From positions 248,001-312,000 of the forward strand of contig CAKSHM010000001.1 of NCBI GenBank assembly GCA_934457415.1: a DNA stretch of 64,000 nt, read 5' to 3'. This DNA is from an uncultured Eubacteriales bacterium. GTDB lineage: Bacteria; Bacillota; Clostridia; Oscillospirales; Acutalibacteraceae. The position numbers and the translations under genes are program-made. A model generated the notes under the pieces. The model had not been told where the DNA came from and did not search any database. It saw only the letters and a program-made list of their open reading frames with translations. Positions 42,801 through 51,036 of this stretch are shown here, one piece after another. Position 1 is the stretch's first letter, and every line of letters begins with the position of its first letter.

Positions 42801-44724
42801 TTACCTATCGGTAGGTATTCCAAACATAGGAGCAAAGGGCTATATTGATAATATGGCTGTTAATGCACTCCCCGATTACTCCCCGGTTGACGAAAGCAAA
42901 ATAAGAAACGGGGATTTTGAAAAGGGCAATTTGGAGGGCTATATTTACAGTTATGATGTTTCTAAAGAGGATGCTATAAAGATTGTTGATTATAACGGCT
43001 CAAAAGCGGCGTATCTGCCAAAACGCAACAACGATATGGGCGGTCCTTACGGAAGATTTTTGAATCAGTCGTTAAAGCTTGAACCCGGAAGATATATTTT
43101 GGAATTTGACGCAGATTTTAAAATCGAAACCCCCGAGGCTTACACTTTCTACTACGGAATTTATGAAAAGATTGATTCAAATTATCAGCGCGGACTGGCA
43201 ACAGGCACGCAGATAGCTTACGCTTCTACCGTAACGGACAGGACAAACGGAAAACCGCTTTACATTTCCAAAAAAAGCGGAAATGAATATTTCTTCTCAT
43301 TCTCTCAATATAAGAGCGGAGATCTTGTGACATCTCATGTTACGCTTGAATTTGAAATTGAAGAAAGCAAAACGGTTTATTTCTCTGCCGGTATAAACAA
43401 TTCGGGAGAGTGCGGTTGGCTTGATAATATTAAGCTCGGAATAAATACTAAGGAAAAACCTGTTCCGCAAACATACGATGACCCGAAAACGGTTTATTAT
43501 GTTGATTTCGAGGGCGAAAAATCTCAATTGCTCGACCACACTTTCCAGCCCTCTCAATACTATGAGCGCTCAACCGATACGGCTCACAGCGGCAAATATT
43601 CGGTAAGGTTTAATCCCGAAAGTGCAGACGGTTATAAATATCTGTGCTATACGGATAATAACGGATATAACGTAATGGAACCGAAACTTAAACCGAATAC
43701 GGCTTACAGGTTCTCATTCTGGTACAATCAGCCGCAGGGCGACCAAAATACGCAGTACGCTTATCAACCGTTAGGACAGTCGCTCCGAGCCGCAAGAGTA
43801 AGAAAAGCCGGATGGCAGCAATTTACTTACGATTTCAAAACAGGTGAAAATCCCGAAAGCTATGCAATGAAGACCATATGGATATGCTCCGCTTATTTTG
43901 GTAAGGGTTCGTATTTATACTTTGATGATATTAAGCTTGAAGAATTAAGTCCGTCAGTTCTTTCCCTTGATGAAACGGAAACATATTGCGAAGAATTGCA
44001 AAATAAAATTCAAAACGGCAGTTTTGAAAAAGATATCAAAGGAACAGTCTGGGAAAGTTTGGGATCTTCTGTTAAGCGTATTAAGGCAACCGAAACCAAT
44101 AAAGCTGATTCCGGCGATTATTACGCACACTTAAGCGGTAATGCATTACTCAAACTGAAAATTAAAATACGTTCGAATTATATAAATAAATTTGCTTTCA
44201 GTTATCGGATGAATAAAGGTACTAACCTGAAGATAGGAATACTTGATAACTCCGGAAATGTTATGCTGCCGATTTCAGGTGCGGAATTCAGTGAATCAAG
44301 CCTTATAACTCCATCAGCAGCGGACGGCGAATGGCATAGATTCTGCTATTCGTTCCTGTCCCCAATAGACGGTTATGTTTATTTCTATCTTGAGGGTTCA
44401 GGATTGAATATTGACCTTGATGAAGTTTCTCTCTTCAGAAAAACTCAGGGCTATGATGAGGATCCGAATATGATCGGTAAAGTCAAAAACACTTCTGTCA
44501 CAGATTCTGACGGAGATATAAATATTGACGACGGTTTTGATATTGACGACACTCCGATTTTTGATAATAACGATAAGTCAAAAGATAAACCTGAAAAAGC
44601 TGACATTAAGAAAAATTCAAATGTTTTATGGATAGTTGTCGGGTCTGCTGCTGCGGCTGCGGTAATCGGAGGAACAGCGGCACTGATAATTATAAAGAAA
44701 CGCAAGTGCAAAAAATCTGTTTAG
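39865..44724 (+). CDS. Repeat surface protein with CBM-like modules and C-terminal anchor
   Basis: This 1619-residue exported protein has a signal peptide (about 1-30), then six modules starting NGxFExGxxxGY at residues 40, 231, 422, 615, 824 and 1015. Two further CBM4/9-like modules follow (one with VDFEGEKSQLLDH, one with NGSFEKDIKG). The C-terminus has an acidic linker, a single membrane helix (about 1590-1610) and a Lys-rich tail, so it is membrane-anchored and faces outward. Three module spacings are exactly 191 codons (40 to 231, 231 to 422, 824 to 1015), so the array grew by unit duplication. GGGAGG precedes the ATG. It probably binds the glycan that the importers take up. Confidence 0.85.
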   Translation: MKKQKIILSVVSVCSAAAVLLSTLPMLVGAAKKTSNKLVNGNFDSGDFTGYEVKNTSGKGAAVKEHNGSFAAYLPGKKNGGSPSELFVNQKISLKAGDYVFKFNADIASFDKNDKNYGLVYGIYSELGSYNRGYASGKQLAESENVSVVNRTDGSAVTVRKTSSGKLTDDFRIISPELNDDYSYKVKVSVKFTLLEDKEIYISLGVPNADASAYVDDLTLKSNDGTVLFQNGDFEDGDLSGYIVGNTTGKGVTVKKYNGGYAAYLPGRVAGSRPEEMFLNQKMSLKTGSYILTFEADIACSDLTDYYGLAFGVYTDIDATYNRGLATGKQIVERDKVTVINRTDNSTVAFNKTGNGSVGTDFKLIPSAVNDDYSFKAKVKMKFDVSKDSDLYFSIGTNSDKTSAYIDNISSIEEDKSNLLENGNFEEGDLSGYSFINKTGKGISVKEYNDSFAAFLPGRAGGGTAEEMFLNQKVSLPEGKYTFSFDADLAAAKADAWGLIYGVYTQLGDFNRGYNSGNQFAAKENVSVINRETGADIAVRRTQNADNADFLIIPDKNDDYSYKIKVTVRFEITEDKDIFISLGCHTSDSSAYVDNLKLAVDSTGGGEDESSPNYNGGFELGNTNGYVLANKSRIEVVGAAKAEDDGKAEISGNYAAYLPGRQDSNITGSNLIKQVTLDAGKYVISFNADIISGSTAGPVDFGVHTGEWNTSFHRGYDQSSNIVKTVKIIDRNTGKQSVSFTEQLDNNEKSRCFRIDAVADSTINCKVYAYFEITEAMVASKENKVYFCVSFPTGNRTTRMYLDDILFENGEPDPDPEDGKILKNGDFENGNLNGYTVGNTTAVTDPVRVTEDTENPNNHVAYLPERDDTKNNPTTRFINQKISLTKGWYEWTFDVKLDYTNGYGLVFGVYDKLSDFVRGYGQADKNQFASQADSLIVNTETNAVIMPGVLESWNDFMLSQSGRFKVTVRFYVAENSKDAYLSVGIPNIGAKGYIDNMAVNALPDYSPVDESKIRNGDFEKGNLEGYIYSYDVSKEDAIKIVDYNGSKAAYLPKRNNDMGGPYGRFLNQSLKLEPGRYILEFDADFKIETPEAYTFYYGIYEKIDSNYQRGLATGTQIAYASTVTDRTNGKPLYISKKSGNEYFFSFSQYKSGDLVTSHVTLEFEIEESKTVYFSAGINNSGECGWLDNIKLGINTKEKPVPQTYDDPKTVYYVDFEGEKSQLLDHTFQPSQYYERSTDTAHSGKYSVRFNPESADGYKYLCYTDNNGYNVMEPKLKPNTAYRFSFWYNQPQGDQNTQYAYQPLGQSLRAARVRKAGWQQFTYDFKTGENPESYAMKTIWICSAYFGKGSYLYFDDIKLEELSPSVLSLDETETYCEELQNKIQNGSFEKDIKGTVWESLGSSVKRIKATETNKADSGDYYAHLSGNALLKLKIKIRSNYINKFAFSYRMNKGTNLKIGILDNSGNVMLPISGAEFSESSLITPSAADGEWHRFCYSFLSPIDGYVYFYLEGSGLNIDLDEVSLFRKTQGYDEDPNMIGKVKNTSVTDSDGDINIDDGFDIDDTPIFDNNDKSKDKPEKADIKKNSNVLWIVVGSAAAAAVIGGTAALIIIKKRKCKKSV
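39982..43479 (+). repeat. Six-module coding repeat, mostly 191 codons per unit
   Basis: Unit starts (first codon of the NG-x-F motif) are at 39982, 40555, 41128, 41707, 42334 and 42907. The spacings are 573, 573, 579, 627 and 573 bases. The units are diverged at base level but keep AAYLPGR, LNQK(I/V/M)SL and the terminal YIDN-type segment. A weaker three-unit version of the module recurs in the protein at 47874. Confidence 0.8.
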
Positions 44725-44761
44725 GATTTAAGCATAATGATTTTAAAAGGAGAATGTCAAA

Positions 44762-46141
44762 ATGAAAAAAAGAGTATTGGCAATGCTTTTATCGGCAGTA
44801 ATGCTTACCGTGCTGTTTTCAGGCTGCGGCAAAGCAAAGAACGAAAGCTCTGATATCGGTAATACCGATGTAACATCAAGTGATGCGAACGATGCCGAAA
44901 GCTCGCAGTCGGGTTCTCAGGCACAGTCGGGCAGCAGCTCGCAATCTTCCGGCAATAAAACCGCAGGTATTGATTACAACAGCTTAAAGGGCACAACCGT
45001 AAAGGTGCTTATGTGGCGCGATCTTACCGAGCAGGAAAAGAAGACCATAGCTAATTTTGAAAAAGAGTACTCAATGAAGGTCAAGGTTGAATATTCAAAT
45101 CAAGATAACTATATGACAAAATTGGCTTCACTGGTTTCAACAAACGATTCGCCCGATGTAGGTCTTATAATCAATTCGCAAAACCGTCAGGGCTGTTTCC
45201 CGATAGGCGCGGCAACCGTATTCCAAGCTGCAGCTGTAAGTAAACAGGATTTGAACGACAGTTTCTGGGATAAGGACGCAATGAATAATTTCAAAATCAA
45301 GGGTAAACCTTATGCCTTTATAGCTTACAACAACTGGTATAATGCTCACGGCGTACTTATGTATAATGCCGATATGTTTAAAAGCGACGGTATTACAAGC
45401 CCCTACGATTTATGGAAAGCCGGCAAATGGAACTGGGATACATTAAAATCAACAGCCGAGGCGCTTAAGAAAAAAGGTCATAAGTACGGTATGGTTGTAA
45501 ATATGGTTTATAACAATATGGCATCTGCCGGAACCGACTTTGTTTCTTACGACGGCTCAACCTTTAAGAGCACTATAACCGACGCTAAGACAGTTAAGGC
45601 ATGGACATTTAACGCACAAATGGTTGAGGCAGGTTTACAACCCGTTTACGGCACAGATACAAATGCTTTCCAGGCCGGCGAAGCCGGTATGTTCAGCACG
45701 AACCTCTGGACTATGCGTAAGGACGGCTTACTTAACACCTGCAAGTTTGAGGTTATGTGCGTACCGTATCCGTCCCCTGCCGGCGAGGATCCGATTATCG
45801 TTGCGGGTTCAAATCCGTTTGCTATTCCGAAGGGCGCTAAAAATCCTGTCGGAGCCGGCGTGTTCTTGAGATATTTACTTGATTCAGCAAACAACGGTAA
45901 CTTTTCTGACATTGCAATCAACCCCAAAATGGAAGAAGTATTCAATTATCTTAACCAAAAGGGACTCAAGAAAAAGTTTATGATATCCAGCGGCGTTATA
46001 GGTTATTCAAACCTTACCTCACTTAACGCGCTTGTTAACGAACTTAATTCAACAACTGCAAGTCAGGTAACAACAGTATTGCAGAAAAACAAATCGCTGG
46101 TTGATAACACCGTAAAATCGATAAACAGCAAGTTGAAATAA
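44762..46141 (+). CDS. Sugar-binding lipoprotein of an ABC importer
   Basis: This 459-residue family 1 solute-binding protein has a lipoprotein signal (LFSGCGK, Cys about residue 22) and a Ser/Gln-rich linker (30-75). The lobe sequences are VKVLMWRDLTEQEKKTI, YMTKLASLVSTNDSPDVGLI, FIAYNNWYNAHGVLMYN and GEAGMFSTNLWTMRKDG. It is tethered outside the membrane and likely serves the permeases at 37980 and 38904. AAAAGGAG precedes the ATG. The gene appears somewhat richer in G+C than those before it. Confidence 0.9.
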   Translation: MKKRVLAMLLSAVMLTVLFSGCGKAKNESSDIGNTDVTSSDANDAESSQSGSQAQSGSSSQSSGNKTAGIDYNSLKGTTVKVLMWRDLTEQEKKTIANFEKEYSMKVKVEYSNQDNYMTKLASLVSTNDSPDVGLIINSQNRQGCFPIGAATVFQAAAVSKQDLNDSFWDKDAMNNFKIKGKPYAFIAYNNWYNAHGVLMYNADMFKSDGITSPYDLWKAGKWNWDTLKSTAEALKKKGHKYGMVVNMVYNNMASAGTDFVSYDGSTFKSTITDAKTVKAWTFNAQMVEAGLQPVYGTDTNAFQAGEAGMFSTNLWTMRKDGLLNTCKFEVMCVPYPSPAGEDPIIVAGSNPFAIPKGAKNPVGAGVFLRYLLDSANNGNFSDIAINPKMEEVFNYLNQKGLKKKFMISSGVIGYSNLTSLNALVNELNSTTASQVTTVLQKNKSLVDNTVKSINSKLK

Positions 46142-46158
46142 CCTTATAAGGTGAGGCT

Positions 46159-47856
46159 ATGAAAAAATATATTAAATTTATATCCGGAGTTTTAGCGCTT
46201 TGTATCCTTACTGCTACGGTTTGCGGGTGCGACAAAAACAACGGAGCTTCGACGGTGAAGAAACCGTCGAAGCCGCAAACCGCGGATTCATCCGACACCT
46301 CATTTGATAATTCATCGGATAATACGTCATCGGATGACGATACAAGCATTGATATATCCGATGACTTTGATGACCTTGATTTTGATATTGACTTTACAAC
46401 AAATCAGGTATTTACTTTCGCAAAAACCGCGGTAAACAGTAATATTAAGGGTACGGGCGGTATATTACCCTGCTGGTGGTACTTCCCCGACAGCACAATA
46501 GACGGCGGATACAGTGAAAGCGATATTCAGATAGCGGTTGAACAACTGAAAAATATGAAAGTTTCAATAGTCCGCTGCCTTTCTTTCCAACCGGGATATG
46601 CGTGGGATGAGGCAAGCAGCAGCTATAACTGGGACAGCGTTTATATGAAAGCCTTTTACCGCTACGCAAAGGTGCTTAAAGATAACGGTATGGAAATCGT
46701 TATCAACCCGAACCGTAACCTTGCCGACCCGCAGGCGGGCGAGCCTGTCTGCACTCCTTTTAAAAAGGCGAGCGACGCTAAAAATGAGGATGAATATAAC
46801 CGACTTTACGGCGAATGGGTCGTTGAACTTATAAAGGAAGTTATTGTTAAACGCGGCTTTACGAATATCAAGTATTTAATGTACAATACCGAGGCGAATA
46901 ATATAGGCGACGTCAAGGCGGATAATGAGGCGGCTTATTTTGCCGAGCATAAAAAGTATTTTGATTTATATATGGGCCGCATAAAGGCTTCCGATAAAGC
47001 AATGCGCGAGGCGGGAGTGCGTAATTATCTCAAAATTGTAGGTCCTAATGCCGTAACCGCTCCGACAGCCAAGGGCTATGAAAAGTATTGCGGTAAGCGC
47101 TGGCTTGAATGGGCGGTACAGTACGGAAACGACTGTATAGATATTTATTCGGCGCATTTCTACGCCTATCTGCCCGATTATACCCAAGACGCATACGGCG
47201 ATTTACTCAAGCAGGAGCAGGAATTTGTTGAAATAGTAAAGCCGACAGGCAAAGAGTTTTGGCACGATGAATTTAATACGATGAAGCAAGGTTATTCAAC
47301 TGCTACGGAAATTGAAGACGATCCTTTGAAGTCTGCTACATTAGCGTCAATGGTTCTTGCAATGTATGAGGGCGGCGCTCAAAGCTCCTTGCTTTGGTAT
47401 CTTTTTGATGTTAAATGGCCGGAATCCGACCTTACCGCTCCGCCCGAAAGATTTGAGGGTATTCATTACGGCGGCGTTTGCCCTGTAAGCTATGAATCGA
47501 CAATACCGTATACATCTTACTATATGTGGTGCGCTTTGGGGAATGCTGTCAAAACAGGAGATACTGTTTATTCCGGCACTTCGGACGGCGAAAACTTTCA
47601 CTCAATGCTTTTTAAGCATGCGGACGGAACCTACAGCATTGTTGCTGTTAATATAACGTGGGATAAAACCAATGTAACCTTCAAGCTGCCTATGTCGCTT
47701 AACGGCAAGGAATTTACAAAAACCGTGTATGACCCTACCACGGTAACTCCTACTACCGAATATAAGCCGCTTGAGCCGACGGGCGCCGTAAAGATTACAA
47801 ACAGTTTTAAAGACACGATAGGTTCATATCAGGTTGTGATTTATAATCAAAAATAA
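46159..47856 (+). CDS. Clan GH-A glycoside hydrolase lipoprotein (GH39/GH5-like)
   Basis: This 565-residue lipoprotein has the lipobox TVCGC (Cys about residue 24) and an acidic Ser/Asp linker (about 35-80). A TIM barrel starts near residue 95 (LPCWWYFPDS) and contains SIVRCLSFQPG and MEIVINPNRN. The probable acid/base E245 is in MYNTEANN, and the probable nucleophile E371 is in FWHDEFN. A small C-terminal beta domain follows. The acid/base motif has Thr where clan GH-A usually has Asn, so family placement is uncertain. It would trim the glycan at the cell surface. The ribosome site is AAGGTGAGG. Confidence 0.75.
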   Translation: MKKYIKFISGVLALCILTATVCGCDKNNGASTVKKPSKPQTADSSDTSFDNSSDNTSSDDDTSIDISDDFDDLDFDIDFTTNQVFTFAKTAVNSNIKGTGGILPCWWYFPDSTIDGGYSESDIQIAVEQLKNMKVSIVRCLSFQPGYAWDEASSSYNWDSVYMKAFYRYAKVLKDNGMEIVINPNRNLADPQAGEPVCTPFKKASDAKNEDEYNRLYGEWVVELIKEVIVKRGFTNIKYLMYNTEANNIGDVKADNEAAYFAEHKKYFDLYMGRIKASDKAMREAGVRNYLKIVGPNAVTAPTAKGYEKYCGKRWLEWAVQYGNDCIDIYSAHFYAYLPDYTQDAYGDLLKQEQEFVEIVKPTGKEFWHDEFNTMKQGYSTATEIEDDPLKSATLASMVLAMYEGGAQSSLLWYLFDVKWPESDLTAPPERFEGIHYGGVCPVSYESTIPYTSYYMWCALGNAVKTGDTVYSGTSDGENFHSMLFKHADGTYSIVAVNITWDKTNVTFKLPMSLNGKEFTKTVYDPTTVTPTTEYKPLEPTGAVKITNSFKDTIGSYQVVIYNQK

Positions 47857-47873
47857 AACGGGAGGTAATGAGA

Positions 47874-50363
47874 ATGAAACTTAAAAAATCAATTTCTTTA
47901 ATTTTAACCTTGGCATTGGTTCTTTCAGCGTCAGTTGCGGTTTCCTCGTTTAATATCAGTGCAAATACAGGCGGAAACCTTATAAGCGGCGGTGATTTTG
48001 AGGGCAGCGATCCCCTTGGAAATTTTTACAGTACAACCGGTGAGTCAAATTCAGCTTCGGTTGTAGAATATCAGTTTGATAACGGAAGTACGGCAAATAA
48101 GGCGGTAAAGCTTATGCGTACCGCCGAAGACGACCCGTATGGCAGAGCGATTAGCTATGATCTTAAAAAATTAAATCTTTCAGCAGGGTCATATAAGCTT
48201 ACGTTTGACGCAGATATTACAAATACAAATTCTAATGCCTATGCTTTTTATTACGGTATTTATAACGGAACATATGATAAATACGGTATGTTCTATTCTA
48301 ATGAAATAGACAGTTCCAATAAAGATATAGTAACAACCGTTGCTGCAAATACATTTTTGGAAAGAGCAACCGGCAGCTTAAACGGTGTTGCCGCATATAA
48401 CGATAAGAATAATAAAGGCACACGACTTTCTTTTTCAAAAGCAACAGGTGATACGGCGAAAGCAAAAATAGTTCTTGAATTTTCTGTTGACGGCACAGAA
48501 GAAAATCTCTATTTTTCAGCCGGAGTAACTAAAGGTGTAACCGCTTATATAGATAACGTTGCTTTGGTTTCAACCGAAAGAATTACAGACGGAGTGCTTG
48601 CAACCCCTAACTCTGATTTTGAAGAAGGCAATTTAACCGGATTTGTTGCAGGAAGCAATGTTAAGATTGTAAGTGAGCCGGTTAATGAAACCGATTCAAC
48701 AACATTTACAGGCTCTGCCGCTTATCTCGGACCGAGAACAGGAGCTGCGTCAAGTAACATAACCTATGCAATGACAATTCCTGCAGGAAAATATAATATT
48801 TCGTTTGATTTGGATGTTTTTGCAGGAACAGTAGGCGGTAATATAATCGTAGGCCTTTATAAAGGAACCCCCGACACATCATATAACAGAGGCTATGCAA
48901 ATACCAACGACCTTATTGCTGCTCCTAAGGCTTATGACAAGTCAACTTCCTCATTATATTCTTATGCCGAAGATTATAAATGGGGCAAAGGTACTGTTAT
49001 TAAATTTGCAAATACAGGCGACAATAAGAATTTAAAGTTTGTATCTGATTTTGAAGTGACAGAAGAGACGACGGCATTTTTGGGAATAGGATTTATCTCA
49101 GATTCTACCGACTATGCTTATCTTGATAATATCAAGGTAACAGCTGCCGATTCCGACGAGCTTCTTACAAACGGTAATTTTGAATACGGCTCGCTTTACG
49201 GATATACCTATTCTTACGGAACAAAAAATCCGACTGCAGCAGACAGAATAACTGTTTCCGACGGAAAGGCACATATACCCGCGAGAACAACCGTAGGCGG
49301 TGCATACGGAAGATTTCTTAATCAAGCTGTAGAACTTGAGGCAGGAGACTATATTTTCAGCTTTGATGCGGATATAACATACGGTACTGCTGTTGGCAAT
49401 GTTTATTTTGCAGTCGGAGACAGTTTGGAAAGTGGCTTAGAAAGAGTTCTTACAAGTGCTATCGGTACTTCTTCTGCCTCATTTACCGTCGGCGGAATTT
49501 CTAATGCAGTTAAGTATTATGACAATATAAAGAAGACCGGCGCTTTTAAACTTGAAAATACCGACTGCAATATAAGCGGAAATGCAAAGATATACTTAAC
49601 GCTTGCTGAAAAGAAAACGGTTTATTACTCTATCGGAATAAATGATATTAACACGGCGGCGGATATTTACAATCTTTCTCTTAAAAAATCCGATAATTCC
49701 AAAATTGAGCTTACCGAAGTTCCTGCAACAGGAATGTTTAACGCCTCAAGAACTATGGATGAAAACTATTTCATTCCCTACGGCGGAGCAGTGTCAAAAG
49801 ACGGTACTATCATTAACAAGGATATAGCAGGTTGGTTCAATACAGCAAGCTATAAAAATCAGGAAATTAACACTGTTTACTTCAAAAAGCCATCTGCCGA
49901 CGGCATAACCACCTTCGGTGCAAGCTATAAAGCGGACGAGGATACAACCAAGAACGGTTTACAGTTCGGCTCTTATACCGAAAGCGTAAAAGGTAAGGAA
50001 TTTTATACTCTTATTATAAGAGATAAAGTTGCGTCAGCAGTTAACGCTCTTACAACCGAGCAGAAAACTGCTATGGTAAATAAGTATCTTAACTGGAATT
50101 CTTCCCTCGCAGATAAATGGGGCAGATTGACTGTTGACGGAACCGGATATGAAATAAAGGTTGTAAAACAGAACAATTATATGTGGAAAGACGCTGATAC
50201 CGATAATACCAAGCTTCAGTATGCTGTAAGACTTTACGGCGACTACAAGAACACAGAGCTTGGCAATAAGAATTTCTCGGCAATCGGATTCAGCAAGACA
50301 GGAGAGACAATTTCATTTGCAGATTCTTTTATAACCGCGTCTTATAACGGTCTTGCGGGCTGA
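47874..50363 (+). CDS. Secreted protein with three CBM-like modules
   Basis: This 829-residue secreted protein has a signal peptide ending near residue 31 (SFNISA). Three modules start SGGDFEGSD, NSDFEEGNLTGF and NGNFEYGSLYGY, related to those of the anchored protein at 39865. A distinct C-terminal domain (about 620-829, with NYFIPYGGAVSKDG and AGWFNTASYKNQ) has no family I recognise. There is no anchor or lipobox. I prefer the ATG at 47874, 9 bases after GGGAGG, over the ATG at 47868, which is too close. The next two small genes appear to be in the same transcript. Confidence 0.82.
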   Translation: MKLKKSISLILTLALVLSASVAVSSFNISANTGGNLISGGDFEGSDPLGNFYSTTGESNSASVVEYQFDNGSTANKAVKLMRTAEDDPYGRAISYDLKKLNLSAGSYKLTFDADITNTNSNAYAFYYGIYNGTYDKYGMFYSNEIDSSNKDIVTTVAANTFLERATGSLNGVAAYNDKNNKGTRLSFSKATGDTAKAKIVLEFSVDGTEENLYFSAGVTKGVTAYIDNVALVSTERITDGVLATPNSDFEEGNLTGFVAGSNVKIVSEPVNETDSTTFTGSAAYLGPRTGAASSNITYAMTIPAGKYNISFDLDVFAGTVGGNIIVGLYKGTPDTSYNRGYANTNDLIAAPKAYDKSTSSLYSYAEDYKWGKGTVIKFANTGDNKNLKFVSDFEVTEETTAFLGIGFISDSTDYAYLDNIKVTAADSDELLTNGNFEYGSLYGYTYSYGTKNPTAADRITVSDGKAHIPARTTVGGAYGRFLNQAVELEAGDYIFSFDADITYGTAVGNVYFAVGDSLESGLERVLTSAIGTSSASFTVGGISNAVKYYDNIKKTGAFKLENTDCNISGNAKIYLTLAEKKTVYYSIGINDINTAADIYNLSLKKSDNSKIELTEVPATGMFNASRTMDENYFIPYGGAVSKDGTIINKDIAGWFNTASYKNQEINTVYFKKPSADGITTFGASYKADEDTTKNGLQFGSYTESVKGKEFYTLIIRDKVASAVNALTTEQKTAMVNKYLNWNSSLADKWGRLTVDGTGYEIKVVKQNNYMWKDADTDNTKLQYAVRLYGDYKNTELGNKNFSAIGFSKTGETISFADSFITASYNGLAG

Positions 50364-50382
50364 GAAAGGAGTTGTTTATATT

Positions 50383-50511
50383 ATGAAAAAACTTTTTGTT
50401 AAACCCGAAATCGAAATTATCAATTTAAACAACGGCGACGTAGTTTGCGCATCTTTAGGCGATGACGGTGCAAACGGCGGCGGAGATCCCGAAGAAATCC
50501 CGGAAGTCTGA
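50383..50511 (+). CDS. 42-residue peptide, unknown
   Basis: This small gene has an AAAGGAG site 11 bases before the ATG and a stop two bases before the next gene. The peptide starts MKKLFVKPEIEIINL, then has DVVCASLGDD, a Gly-rich GANGGGD turn and an acidic end. It has one Cys (about residue 22). Short proteins with an MKK-x-x-x-KPE start and a Gly/Asp-rich tail are common in gut Clostridia, with no assigned role. The start resembles a leader and the tail a core, so a modified peptide is conceivable, but no modifying enzyme is nearby. Confidence 0.7.
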   Translation: MKKLFVKPEIEIINLNNGDVVCASLGDDGANGGGDPEEIPEV

Positions 50512-50513
50512 AT

Positions 50514-50915
50514 ATGAAAAAGCTAATTATTCCATTGATAGTTTTTGCCCTTGCCGCAGTATTATTCTGCGGCTGCAAGGGCAAAAAAGGCAGCGGTAAA
50601 GCAAGTGAAAATAACACTGAAATAAATAACAGCTCTTTCGTTGCCAAATCATCGGAGACAGGGTCGGTTTCCGATGCTCAAAAGGAAAACAGCACCGTTA
50701 CGGTGTATGATGAAGTTAATGCCAATGGCAAGGCGGAGGATATTGATTCTCCGTCTGCCGAAAGCAGTAAAACAGGTTCGGGCAAGGCCGATTCGTCGGC
50801 AGGCTCAAAAGAAAGCAATGAAACAAAGCCTGAAGAAAACAGTTCAAGTGAAAACAGACCGTCCGACAGTAAATCCGATAAGGATTCCATGTCGGGGTGG
50901 AGTATCTGGCAATAA
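50514..50915 (+). CDS. Ser/Asn/Lys-rich lipoprotein, unknown
   Basis: This 133-residue protein has a lipoprotein signal (VLFCGCKG, Cys about residue 20). The rest is a low-complexity hydrophilic tail rich in Ser, Glu, Lys and Asn, with no folded domain and a final WSIWQ. It may be a cell-wall spacer or a carrier for other proteins. It starts two bases after the peptide gene, and its ribosome site must lie inside that gene's end. A strong hairpin follows. Confidence 0.75.
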   Translation: MKKLIIPLIVFALAAVLFCGCKGKKGSGKASENNTEINNSSFVAKSSETGSVSDAQKENSTVTVYDEVNANGKAEDIDSPSAESSKTGSGKADSSAGSKESNETKPEENSSSENRPSDSKSDKDSMSGWSIWQ

Positions 50916-50922
50916 TTTTTTT

Positions 50923-50957
50923 AAGAGGGCAGCAGTATTAAGCTGCTGTCCTTGTTT
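50923..50957 (+). terminator. Terminator of the importer/surface cluster
   Basis: AAGAGGGCAGCAG (50923-50935) pairs with CTGCTGTCCTT (50943-50953), with one unpaired A and one G-U pair, around a 7-base loop, and is followed by GTTTTAAATTT. It separates the import cluster from the catabolic genes. Confidence 0.8.
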
Positions 50958-50998
50958 TAAATTTGAAAACATATCGCTTAAACGATTTAACATATAAG

Positions 50999-51012
50999 CC
51001 TTTAATTAAAGG
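50999..51012. promoter_or_regulatory. Perfect 14-bp palindrome upstream of the catabolic operon
   Basis: CCTTTAATTAAAGG is a perfect palindrome ending 24 bases before the ATG at 51037. A second near-palindrome, ATCGCTTAAACGAT, lies at 50973-50986 next to weak promoter-like boxes (TTGAAA at 50963). These could be operator sites; the regulator is unknown. The AraC-type protein at 58735 normally binds direct repeats, so it is not an obvious match. Confidence 0.35.
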
Positions 51013-51036
51013 TGCAGAATTTTTGGGGGACATAAG

